This document shows, piece after piece, positions 1-5,650 of a stretch of 6,353 bases of DNA (position 1 is the first letter of the stretch; each line of letters begins with the position of its first letter). The notes below the pieces were generated by a model. That model ran no database searches. It worked only from the letters and a program-made list of their open reading frames with translations, and was not told the origin of the DNA. Source of the DNA: Actinomycetales bacterium (GTDB lineage: Bacteria > Actinomycetota > Actinomycetes > Actinomycetales > JAHECE01); the NCBI GenBank assembly GCA_024641895.1, contig JAHECE010000156.1, forward strand, positions 1-6,353, written 5' to 3'. A program made the position numbers and the translations under genes.

Positions 1-453
1 TTCGGGTACGACCTTGAAGCGCATCGCAGGGGATCTCGGCACCGCCCGGGCACGTTCGCCGACCGGGTGCACGCGCTCGGCACCGGGACCACGACGGCCT
101 CGCCCGTCCCGCCCTCGTCGGGTAGGCCCGAGCCGCCGGCGGCGAAGATCGCCCGAACTCGACGCCCGCGTCGCTGAGCCCGGGGTGAATCGGCTGTTCC
201 AGTGCGTGGAGATCTCCCGCTCCCCGTTCTACGCCTGGCAGGGCGCCGCCGGAACCGGCCTTCGCGGGGCTGCGGCTGCGCCGGCGGGTGCGGACCACGT
301 TCCCGAGCCCTCGTACTCGCAGGGCTCAGCGGCATCCTCCTGGCCTCAGGTGTTGCGACCACCGCTTAAGCCCGGTCGATCCCCGACCACCTGGGAGTAC
401 CACATCACGGGCACACTCCCCCAGGCCGATTTGTCCCCCTGTGCAACATCCGT
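1..453. other. Region downstream of map without a supported gene
   Basis: About 450 bases between the map terminator and the window edge. Besides the possible IS3-type remnant (152-241) I see no gene I can name. All three minus frames are free of stops from 228 down to 1, and plus frame 1 is open from 1 to about 175, but this is expected at such GC content; the predicted peptides are Arg/Pro-rich and not family-like. A weak inverted repeat (CCTGGG 390-395 with CCCAGG 420-425) is present. infA, rpmJ and rpsM, which often follow map in this operon, are not here. If present they must lie further left or elsewhere. Confidence 0.6.
152..241 (+). mobile_element. Possible remnant of an IS3-type OrfB transposase (N-terminal helix-turn-helix region)
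   Basis: Thirty codons in one plus-strand frame have strong G/C third positions and contain FQCVEISRSPFYAWQ. This resembles the C-R-V-L-x-V-S-R-S-x-Y-Y-A-W pattern near the start of IS3-family OrfB proteins, in the HTH_21 region. The similarity stops after about residue 30: the usual basic segment, the RxYGxxR motif and the DDE integrase core are absent. No start codon with a ribosome-binding site, no OrfA and no clear terminal inverted repeats were found in 1-489. It is best read as debris of an old insertion downstream of map. Chance resemblance is possible because GC-rich DNA leaves long frames open. Confidence 0.4.
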
Positions 454-482
454 GGGCAGTCCTCTTGGATTCGAGGACGCCC
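454..482 (-). terminator. Probable terminator hairpin after map
   Basis: GGGC-GTCCTC pairs with GAGGAC-GCCC (454-464 with 473-482), giving ten base pairs interrupted by one bulged base at 458, with an 8-base loop. It starts 7 nt after the map stop. There is no U-run after it on the minus strand. Its place directly after the last gene makes a transcription end or 3'-end stabiliser likely, but the structure alone does not prove it. Confidence 0.45.
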
Positions 483-489
483 GCTCGTT

Positions 490-1311
490 TCAGTCACGAA
501 GTGCCGCGACACGCACGCCGCGCTCGGCGAGCTTTGCGGCCCCGCCGTCGAGGGCCGTGAGCACCAGGATCCCGTCCTCGAGCACCGCGACCGTGTGCTC
601 CCAGTGGGCGGCCCGCGACGCGTCGACGGTGACGACCGTCCAGTCGTCATCCTGGATCTTGGTGTGCCGATCCCCGAGAGTGATCATCGGTTCGATCGCG
701 ACGCACAGACCCGGCACGATCCGCGGACCGCGGTCCCGGGTGCGAAAGTTGCGGACCTCAGGCGCCTGGTGCATGGCGGACCCGATCCCGTGGCCGACGT
801 ACTCGCGCACGATGGCGTAGGACCCCGCCTTGGCCACGGCATCCTCGACGGCAGCACCGACCTCGCCGAGCCTCACCGCCCCCGCGAGGGCTGCGATGCC
901 CGCCCAGAGGGCGTCCTCGCAAGCGGCGACCAGTGCCGCGTCCGCGGCGTCGACGGGCGGTACCACCATGGAGAACGCCGAGTCACCGTGCCAGCCGTCG
1001 ACGATCGCCCCGCCGTCCACGGACACGACGTCGCCGGGCTTGATCATCCGTCCCCCGGGGATGCCGTGCACGATCTCGTCGTTGACCGAGATGCACAACG
1101 TTGCCGGGTATCCGTGGTAACCGAGGAAGTTGGACGTCGCGCCGGCGGTCGCGATGACGTCGGCACCGATCTTGTCGAGCTCTCCGGTCGTCACTCCTGG
1201 CTCAATCGCCGCCCTCACCGCTGCCAGGACGTCGGCCACGACGAGACCAGCCTGTCGCATCAAGACGATCTGATCCCTCGACTTGTACTCGATACGCTCG
1301 TGGCCGAACAC
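490..1311 (-). CDS. map: Methionine aminopeptidase, type I
   Basis: 273 residues. The enzyme removes the N-terminal methionine from nascent proteins when the second residue is small. The metal ligands and catalytic histidines expected from E. coli MetAP are all present: H82 (in VHGIP), D99 (SVDGG), D110 (WHGDS), H174 (YVGHGIG), H181 (MHQAPE), E207 (AIEPM) and E238 (WEHT). No type II insertion and no N-terminal zinc-finger extension is seen. The chosen start is GTG at 1311, giving MFGHERIEYKSRDQIVLMRQAG; GGAG lies 6 nt upstream. The frame is open further upstream, but that stretch overlaps adk and is not homologous-looking. The TGA stop is followed 7 nt later by a hairpin. It is the last gene of the visible unit. 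Confidence 0.97.
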   Translation of the reverse strand: MFGHERIEYKSRDQIVLMRQAGLVVADVLAAVRAAIEPGVTTGELDKIGADVIATAGATSNFLGYHGYPATLCISVNDEIVHGIPGGRMIKPGDVVSVDGGAIVDGWHGDSAFSMVVPPVDAADAALVAACEDALWAGIAALAGAVRLGEVGAAVEDAVAKAGSYAIVREYVGHGIGSAMHQAPEVRNFRTRDRGPRIVPGLCVAIEPMITLGDRHTKIQDDDWTVVTVDASRAAHWEHTVAVLEDGILVLTALDGGAAKLAERGVRVAALRD

Positions 1312-1317
1312 GACAGG

Positions 1318-1321
1318 CTCC
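1318..1321 (-). promoter_or_regulatory. Ribosome-binding site of map
   Basis: GGAG in the 25-base adk-map gap, 6 nt before the GTG at 1311. It supports the GTG start over the internal ATG at 1260, which would remove the FGHERIEYKSRDQI segment normal for this family. Confidence 0.55.
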
Positions 1322-1336
1322 AGATCTCCCCGGCCC

Positions 1337-1903
1337 TCAGGCCAGGGCAGAGACGATGCGTCGGGAGACCTGGTCGATGTCGCCGGTGCCGTCGACGTCG
1401 ACCAGCAGCCCACGCTCGCCGTAGACCCGCGCGAGCGGGGCGGTCTGCTCCGCGTACACCTCGAGGCGTCGGCGGATGACCGCCTCCGTGTCGTCGAGAC
1501 GGCCCTGCGTCTGCGCACGCAAGAGCAGCCGGTCGACGACCTCCGTATGGTCGGCAACGAGCTCGACCACGGCATCGAGACGGCGCCCCTGGTCCTCGAG
1601 AATCGCGTCCAGGGCGGCAACCTGCTCCAGCGTGCGCGGGTAGCCGTCCAGGATGAAGCCCTCGACGGCGTCCCGCTCGCCGAGACGGTCACGGACCAGA
1701 GCGTTCGTGACCGAGTCGGGCACGTACTCCCCGGCGTCCATGTACCCGCGCACCAGCGTGCCGAGCTCCGTCTCGTTCGAGACGTTCGACCGGAAGATGT
1801 CGCCCGTCGAGATCGCCGGGACGCCGAGGTGTGTCGCCAGCAGCCCGGCCTGAGTGCCCTTGCCCGAACCGGGCGGACCGAGCATCACGATCTGCGCACT
1901 CAT
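1337..1903 (-). CDS. adk: Adenylate kinase (short-lid form)
   Basis: 188 residues. Adk catalyses ATP + AMP = 2 ADP in the cytosol and sets adenine nucleotide balance. The P-loop GPPGSGKGT is at residues 9-17, the AMP-binding TGDIFR at 33-38, and DGYPRT (the usual motif is DGFPRT or DGYPRT) at 86-91. LRAQTQGRLDDTEAVIRRR (128-146) covers the LID region. The LID is short and has no zinc-binding cysteines, as in other actinobacterial enzymes of about 180-190 residues; E. coli Adk with its long LID has 214. The ATG overlaps the secY stop as ATGA, and the Shine-Dalgarno sequence is weak (GAGGG about 10 nt upstream, inside secY), so translation is probably coupled to secY. TGA stop, then 25 nt to map. 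Confidence 0.97.
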   Translation of the reverse strand: MSAQIVMLGPPGSGKGTQAGLLATHLGVPAISTGDIFRSNVSNETELGTLVRGYMDAGEYVPDSVTNALVRDRLGERDAVEGFILDGYPRTLEQVAALDAILEDQGRRLDAVVELVADHTEVVDRLLLRAQTQGRLDDTEAVIRRRLEVYAEQTAPLARVYGERGLLVDVDGTGDIDQVSRRIVSALA

Positions 1904-3198
1904 CGCAGGAATCCCTCGTAGTGCCGCTGCTGGAGCTGGGCATCGATCTGCTTCACGGTCTCCAGCCCGACGCCGACCACGATGAGGATCGACGTTCCAC
2001 CGAACCGCAGGCTTGTGGAGATCTGGAGCGCCAGGAGCGCGACCGTCGGCACGAGCGCGACCATCGCGAGATAGACCGCGCCCGCGGACGTGATTCGACT
2101 CGTGACGTACTGGAGGTACTCCGCGGTGGGCCGTCCGGCCCGGATCCCGGGGATGAAGCCGCCGTAGCGCTTCATGTTGTCGGCAACCTCATCCGGGTTG
2201 AACGTGATCGACGTGTAGAAGAACGCGAAGAAGATGATGAGGGCGACGTAGACCAGGATGTGCAGTGGCGCGGCGGGGTCCACCAGGTTGTTGCTGACCC
2301 AGACGACCCATGGGTCGGTCCGCTCCGCGAACTGGGCGATGAGCGCCGGCAGCGCGAGCAGCGACGAGGCGAAGATGACCGGGATCACGCCCGCCATGTT
2401 GATCTTGATGGGGATGTACGTGCTCGAACCGCCGTACATCCGCCGGCCGACCATGCGCTTGGCGTACTGGACCGGGATGCGCCGCTGCGACTGCTCGACG
2501 AACACGACGAGACCGATCACGAGCAGGATGACTGCGACCATCGCGAGGAACTTGCTCATGCCGTTGTCGCCGCCGGCAATGCTCCACAGGCTCGCCGGGA
2601 AGCCGGCCACGATCGAGGTGAAGATCAGCAACGACATGCCGTTGCCGACGCCGCGCTCGGAGACGAGCTCGGCCATCCACATGATGAGCCCGGTACCAGC
2701 CGTCATCGTGATGACCATCAGCACGATGGTCATCACGCCGTCGTTCGGGATGATCGGCACGGAGCAGCCGGGGAACAGCTGGCCGGCGCGCGCCACGGTG
2801 ATGACCGTCGTCGACTGCAGCACCGCTAGGGCAAGCGTCAGGTACCGCGTGTACTGGGTGAGCTTGGCCGTGCCGGCCTGCCCCTCCTTGTGGAGGGCCT
2901 CGAACCTGGGGATGACCACGCGAAGGAGCTGGACGATGATGCTGGCCGTGATGTACGGCATGATCCCCAGGGCGAAGACCGACAGCTGAAGCAGCGCACC
3001 ACCGCTGAAGAGGTTGACCAGGCCGAGGAGGTCAGAGCTACCCGCCGTGTCGGCCACACACTGGCGCACAGCCCCGTAGTCCACGCCTGGTGTCGGGACA
3101 AAAGAACCCAGGCGGAAGATCGCCATGATCGCCATGGTGAAGAACAGCTTGCGCCGCAGATCGGGCGTCCTGAAAGCCCGGGCGAATGCGCTGAGCAA
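1900..3198 (-). CDS. secY: Preprotein translocase channel subunit SecY
   Basis: 432 residues, full length. SecY forms the membrane pore through which unfolded proteins cross (with SecE, SecG and SecA) or enter the membrane. About ten hydrophobic segments are visible, near residues 17-35, 60-92 (plug and TM2), 117-137, 153-175, 187-207, 216-234, 267-289, 311-332, 371-391 and 397-415. Family motifs include QLSVFALGIMPYITASII (71-88), SERGVGNGMSLLIF (180-193), the cytosolic loop QRRIPVQYAKR (238-248), the GGFIPGIRAGRPTAEYL loop (346-362, containing the functionally important GIR arginine), and GGTSILIVVGVGLETVKQID (400-419). The start is TTG, preceded by AGGAGG (3203-3208) with a short 4-nt spacer. 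An in-frame stop at 3211-3213 rules out a longer protein, and MLxAFxRAFRTPDLRRK is the actinobacterial N-terminus. Its TGA overlaps the adk ATG by 4 nt. Confidence 0.98.
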   Translation of the reverse strand: MLSAFARAFRTPDLRRKLFFTMAIMAIFRLGSFVPTPGVDYGAVRQCVADTAGSSDLLGLVNLFSGGALLQLSVFALGIMPYITASIIVQLLRVVIPRFEALHKEGQAGTAKLTQYTRYLTLALAVLQSTTVITVARAGQLFPGCSVPIIPNDGVMTIVLMVITMTAGTGLIMWMAELVSERGVGNGMSLLIFTSIVAGFPASLWSIAGGDNGMSKFLAMVAVILLVIGLVVFVEQSQRRIPVQYAKRMVGRRMYGGSSTYIPIKINMAGVIPVIFASSLLALPALIAQFAERTDPWVVWVSNNLVDPAAPLHILVYVALIIFFAFFYTSITFNPDEVADNMKRYGGFIPGIRAGRPTAEYLQYVTSRITSAGAVYLAMVALVPTVALLALQISTSLRFGGTSILIVVGVGLETVKQIDAQLQQRHYEGFLR

Positions 3199-3202
3199 GA
3201 TG

Positions 3203-3208
3203 CCTCCT
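3203..3208 (-). promoter_or_regulatory. Ribosome-binding site of secY
   Basis: AGGAGG on the minus strand, 4 nt before the TTG codon at 3198. It is the only good Shine-Dalgarno match in the leader and, with the in-frame stop just upstream, supports the TTG start. The tight spacing and the TTG codon may lower initiation. Confidence 0.7.
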
Positions 3209-3218
3209 GATCATGAGT

Positions 3219-3235
3219 GCGCACGTCGTGTGCGC
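3219..3235. repeat. Short inverted repeat in the secY leader
   Basis: GCGCAC and GTGCGC flank a 5-base spacer, giving a possible 6-bp G/C-rich stem 10 nt upstream of the secY Shine-Dalgarno sequence. It could be an operator-like dyad, a leader hairpin, or chance in GC-rich DNA. The rest of the 3236-3290 leader shows no convincing promoter. Confidence 0.3.
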
Positions 3236-3290
3236 CTGTGGTCGGTGAGAGACCGAACCGACCCTATCCGCTCGCTCCGGCCGGATGCGC

Positions 3291-3322
3291 GTAGGCGGTC
3301 CGGGTTTCCCCGGACCGCCTAC
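3291..3322 (-). terminator. Strong hairpin between rplO and secY (terminator, attenuator or processing site)
   Basis: A perfect 14-bp inverted repeat (3291-3304 with 3309-3322) with a 4-base loop. Read on the minus strand the loop is GAAA, a GNRA-type tetraloop closed by a G-C pair, so the RNA hairpin should be very stable. It begins 12 nt after the rplO stop. No U-run follows on the minus strand, and none flanks it on the plus strand, so it is not a textbook intrinsic terminator. Actinobacterial terminators without a U-tract have been proposed. A stem that stabilises the upstream ribosomal mRNA end, or partial attenuation before secY, fits equally well. Confidence 0.6.
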
Positions 3323-3334
3323 GAGCGCGCTCGG

Positions 3335-3802
3335 TCAGGCCTGGTGGGCGGCGCCGCCCGCCGCCACGATCTTCTCGCGCGCGGAGGCGGAGAAGGCGTC
3401 GACCGTGATCTCGAGAGCCACCTCGATGCCTCCCCCTCCGAGGACCTTGACCTTCTCCCCGGAACGAACAGCTCCCTTGGCGACCAGGTCGGCCACAGTC
3501 ACGGAGCCTCCCGTCGGGAACAGCTCGGCGATCCGGTCCAGGTTCACGACCTGGTACTCGGTTCGGGCCGGGTTCTTGAAGCCACGAAGCTTGGGCAGCC
3601 GCATGTGCAGCGGCATCTGCCCACCCTCGAAGCGGGCAGAGACCTGGTTGCGGGCCTTGGTGCCCTTGGTGCCACGTCCAGCAGTCTTGCCCTTGGAACC
3701 CTCACCGCGACCGACGCGCGTCTTCGGGGTGTTGGCCCCGGGCGCCGGACGAAGGTGGTGGACCTTGAGCGCACTGCTCTTGTTCTGTGCCTGATCGGCC
3801 AT
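3335..3802 (-). CDS. rplO: 50S ribosomal protein L15
   Basis: 155 residues, slightly longer than E. coli L15 (144). The glycine- and lysine-rich N-terminal half RVGRGEGSKGKTAGRGTKGT (residues 29-48) and GGQMPLHMRLPKLRGFKNP (60-78) are hallmarks. The C-terminal signature VKVLGGGGIEVALEITVDAF (118-137) continues as SASAREKIVAAGG. L15 is a late-assembling 23S-binding protein deep in the large subunit. The ATG at 3802 has AGGAGGT (3812-3818) with a 9-nt spacer inside the end of rpmD, and it begins 2 nt after the rpmD stop. The frame stays open further upstream, but that part overlaps rpmD and rpsE and is not L15-like. TGA stop, followed 12 nt later by a strong hairpin. Confidence 0.97.
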   Translation of the reverse strand: MADQAQNKSSALKVHHLRPAPGANTPKTRVGRGEGSKGKTAGRGTKGTKARNQVSARFEGGQMPLHMRLPKLRGFKNPARTEYQVVNLDRIAELFPTGGSVTVADLVAKGAVRSGEKVKVLGGGGIEVALEITVDAFSASAREKIVAAGGAAHQA

Positions 3803-3804
3803 CG

Positions 3805-3990
3805 TCAGTCGACCTCCTCGACGGAGACGAGGTGCGCCACCGTCGTCACCATGCCGCGGAACACGGGCTCGTCGGGCTTGACGACGCTGTCGCCGATCCG
3901 CTTGAGCCCGAGGCTGCGCAGCGTGTCCCGCTGGTTCTGCTTGCCACCGATGCCTGACTTGACCTGAGTCACCTTCAGCTGTCCCGCCAT
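3805..3990 (-). CDS. rpmD: 50S ribosomal protein L30
   Basis: 61 residues, the standard size for bacterial L30. The sequence MAGQLKVTQVKSGIGGKQNQ, followed by RDTLRSLGLKRIGDSVV and HLVSVEEVD at the end, is unmistakable. L30 is a small peripheral 23S-binding protein of the large subunit. The start is a GTG-ATG doublet. I chose the ATG at 3990 because GGAGGAG lies 6 nt before it but only 3 nt before the GTG, and because M-A-(G)-QLKVTQ is the family form. The start overlaps the rpsE stop by 1 nt (TGATG), a classic coupling arrangement. The TGA stop lies 2 nt before rplO. Confidence 0.96.
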   Translation of the reverse strand: MAGQLKVTQVKSGIGGKQNQRDTLRSLGLKRIGDSVVKPDEPVFRGMVTTVAHLVSVEEVD

Positions 3991-4670
3991 CACGCACTCC
4001 TCCCCGCAGCGGCCGCAGCTGCGGCCGCCCCTGCCTCGCGGGCCCGCAGGAGCCGCGCCGGGGCGACGTGCTCGAGCGGGAGGCCGCGACGGGCGGCGAC
4101 AGCCTCGGGCTGCTCGAGCGCCCGAAGCGCCGCCACCGTGGCGTGCACGATGTTGATCGCATTCGACGAGCCGAGCGACTTGGTCAGCACGTCGTGGATC
4201 CCGGCGCAGTCGAGCACGGCGCGCACAGGTCCACCGGCGATGACGCCGGTACCGGGAGACGCGGGCCGCAGGAACACGACTCCTGCAGCCGCCTCGCCCT
4301 GAACGACGTGCGGGATGGTGCTCTGGATCCGCGGCACACGGAAAAAGTTCTTCTTGGCTTCCTCGACACCCTTGGCAATCGCCGCGGGCACCTCCTTGGC
4401 CTTGCCGTAGCCGACGCCCACCGTGCCGTCGCCGTCGCCCACGACGACCAGGGCCGTGAAGGAGAACCGCCGGCCGCCCTTGACGACCTTGGCGACGCGG
4501 TTGATCGCGACGACGCGCTCGATGTACTGGCTCTTCTCGGGCTCGGGACCGCGGCGGTCGCTGCGCCGGTCACGGCGCTCCGACGAGCCCGAGCCACCGC
4601 CGGAGCCGCCGGCGGGGCCGGAGCCCGCCTGGCCGCCCGAGCCGGACCTGCTGCGCTGGGGTGCAGCCAT
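3990..4670 (-). CDS. rpsE: 30S ribosomal protein S5 with extended N- and C-terminal tails
   Basis: 226 residues; E. coli S5 is about 166. The conserved core runs from about residue 48 (QYIERVVAINRVAKVVKGGR) to about 205. It includes RFSFTALVVVGDGDGTVGVG (68-87), GYGKAKEVPAAIAKG and the C-terminal domain segment SPGTGVIAGGPVRAVLDCAG. The loop around VVKGGRRFSF corresponds to the region where spectinomycin-resistance changes occur in other bacteria; it looks wild type. S5 lies at the mRNA entry side of the 30S subunit and affects decoding accuracy. Residues 7-46 form a Gly/Ser/Arg-rich, probably disordered extension, common in actinobacteria. The tail (about 212-226) is nearly all alanine and is encoded partly by a perfect palindrome. 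ATG start, with AGAGG about 8 nt upstream. The TGA stop overlaps the rpmD ATG by 1 nt. Confidence 0.97.
   Translation of the reverse strand: MAAPQRSRSGSGGQAGSGPAGGSGGGSGSSERRDRRSDRRGPEPEKSQYIERVVAINRVAKVVKGGRRFSFTALVVVGDGDGTVGVGYGKAKEVPAAIAKGVEEAKKNFFRVPRIQSTIPHVVQGEAAAGVVFLRPASPGTGVIAGGPVRAVLDCAGIHDVLTKSLGSSNAINIVHATVAALRALEQPEAVAARRGLPLEHVAPARLLRAREAGAAAAAAAAGRSA
3997..4003 (-). promoter_or_regulatory. Ribosome-binding site of rpmD, inside the end of rpsE
   Basis: GGAGGAG on the minus strand (part of GGGGAGGAG, 3997-4005) lies 6 nt before ATG 3990 and 3 nt before GTG 3993. This decides the start at 3990. It falls within the last codons of rpsE and 3 nt downstream of the perfect palindrome at 4009-4028. 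Confidence 0.75.
4009..4028. repeat. Perfect 20-bp palindrome in the 3' end of rpsE
   Basis: The 20 bases are identical to their own reverse complement and contain the octamer GCGGCCGC twice, at 4009-4016 and 4021-4028. In the rpsE mRNA they encode part of the polyalanine tail and could form an 8-bp all-G/C stem with an AGCT loop. The hairpin would end 3 nt before the extended rpmD ribosome-binding site. It could be only a by-product of GCC/GCG/GCT alanine codons, or it could influence rpmD translation. The sequence symmetry is certain; the function is unknown. Confidence 0.7.
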
Positions 4671-4710
4671 CAGACGTTCCTCTGCTTTCGTTCGGACGTG
4701 TCAGTGCGGG

Positions 4711-5085
4711 TCACAGGTCCAGACCACCCTCACGGGCGCCATCGGCCACCGCCGCGACCCGGCCGTGGTACTGGTTTCCGCCCCGGTCGAAGACCGCAGC
4801 CGACAGCCCGAGCGCCTTTGCGCGCTCGGCGACGAGCTCTCCGACGCGGCGCGCCTTGTCGACCTTGGCGCCCTCCGCGGAGCGCAGGCCCGCCTCGAGG
4901 GTCGACGCTGAGGTCAGCGTGCGACCGGTCGTGTCGTCGACCAGCTGAGCGACCATGTGGCGGGACGAGCGCGTCACGACCAGACGGGGACGCTCCCCCG
5001 TACCGCTGACGCGCTTGCGGACCCGCAGGTGCCGACGCTTGCGAGCGACGGCCTTGCCGGAGCCCTTGATGGACAGAGCAGACAT
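4711..5085 (-). CDS. rplR: 50S ribosomal protein L18
   Basis: 124 residues, typical of actinobacterial L18. The N-terminal third is strongly basic (KAVARKRRHLRVRKRVSGT, residues 11-29), as expected for the 5S rRNA-contacting tail. The C-terminal signature FDRGGNQYHGRVAAVADGAR (residues 99-118) is diagnostic. L18 binds 5S rRNA and, with L5, anchors it in the central protuberance. The ATG follows the rplF TAG by 2 nt. No strong Shine-Dalgarno sequence is seen before it, only purine-rich sequence within the end of rplF, so translation may depend on ribosomes finishing rplF. The stop is TGA; a 40-base gap follows. Confidence 0.97.
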   Translation of the reverse strand: MSALSIKGSGKAVARKRRHLRVRKRVSGTGERPRLVVTRSSRHMVAQLVDDTTGRTLTSASTLEAGLRSAEGAKVDKARRVGELVAERAKALGLSAAVFDRGGNQYHGRVAAVADGAREGGLDL

Positions 5086-5087
5086 GA

Positions 5088-5627
5088 CTACTTACCAGCC
5101 TTTCCGACCTTGCGGCGGACCTGCTCGCCGGCGTAACGCACGCCCTTGCCCTTGTAGGGCTCGGGCTTGCGGATCTTGCGGATGTTCGCCGCGACCTCGC
5201 CCACCTGCTGCTTGTCGATGCCCGACACCGTGAACTTGGTCGGCGACTCGACTGCGAAAGCGATGCCGTCGGGCGGCGTCACGACGACCGGGTGCGAGAA
5301 GCCGAGCGCGAACTCGAGGTTCTGCCCCTTCGCGACGACCCGATATCCGGTCCCGACGATCTCGAGCTGCTTCTGGTAGCCCTCGGTCACACCAGTCACC
5401 AGGTTGGCGATGAGCGTCCGGGTCAGGCCGTGCAACGAGCGCGAGAGCCGCTCGTCGTCGGGACGCGTGACCACGACCGATCCGTCTTCGCCTCTGCCGA
5501 TCGCGATCGGGGACGCGACGTCGTGGCTGAGGGTGCCCTTGGGTCCCTTGACCGTCACGAGGCTGCCCTCGATCTTCACGTCGACGCCGGCGGGAACGGG
5601 CACGGGAATCTTGCCGATTCGAGACAT
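5088..5627 (-). CDS. rplF: 50S ribosomal protein L6
   Basis: 179 residues, the normal length. It opens with MSRIGKIPVPVPAGVDV and carries the L6 signature PEPYKGKGVRYAGE at residues 155-168, in the second of the two repeated L6 domains. LEIVGTGYRVVAKGQNLEFALGFSHPV (about 88-114) is also typical. L6 binds 23S rRNA near the sarcin-ricin loop, beside the site where elongation factors dock. The ATG start is preceded by GGAGGAAG (5633-5640) with a 5-nt spacer, one of the strongest ribosome-binding sites in the window. The TAG stop lies 2 nt before the rplR start, which suggests coupled translation. Confidence 0.98.
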   Translation of the reverse strand: MSRIGKIPVPVPAGVDVKIEGSLVTVKGPKGTLSHDVASPIAIGRGEDGSVVVTRPDDERLSRSLHGLTRTLIANLVTGVTEGYQKQLEIVGTGYRVVAKGQNLEFALGFSHPVVVTPPDGIAFAVESPTKFTVSGIDKQQVGEVAANIRKIRKPEPYKGKGVRYAGEQVRRKVGKAGK

Positions 5628-5650
5628 TAGATCTTCCTCCGTTTCCCGTG

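Noticed and set aside
390..425. Second hairpin downstream of map (CCTGGG/CCCAGG)
   Set aside because: Only six outer base pairs plus three inner ones across a 2-base bulge, with a 16-base loop. It is much weaker than the hairpin at 454-482.
14..820. One continuous 268-codon plus-strand gene
   Set aside because: More than a third of it is antisense to map, and third-position preference holds only around 150-245. Only that part was kept, as a possible transposase remnant.
595..1479. Plus-strand open frame of 294 codons antisense to map and adk
   Set aside because: Low-complexity Arg/Asp-rich product with no family resemblance; both minus-strand genes here have complete catalytic motifs.
1312..1692. 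Extended Map starting at 1692
   Set aside because: The extra 127 residues are adk read in another frame. GTG 1311 with GGAG gives a normal type I enzyme.
1831..2829. Plus-strand open frame of 332 codons antisense to secY
   Set aside because: The product is almost all D/E/R/H, which is what the reverse frame of a GC-rich membrane-protein gene gives. secY on the minus strand is certain and explains the open frame.
3261..3266. TAGGGT as a -10 box of a secY promoter
   Set aside because: It fits TAnnnT on the minus strand, but no -35-like hexamer lies 16-18 nt upstream, and such hexamers occur by chance.
3803..4162. N-terminally extended L15 starting at 4162
   Set aside because: The extra 120 residues overlap rpmD and rpsE out of frame and are Arg/Ser-rich. 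ATG 3802 has a strong ribosome-binding site and gives a normal L15.
4068..5009. Plus-strand open frame of 313 codons antisense to rpsE and rplR
   Set aside because: A GC-bias shadow; the peptide turns into Arg/Pro repeats and has no ribosome-binding site.
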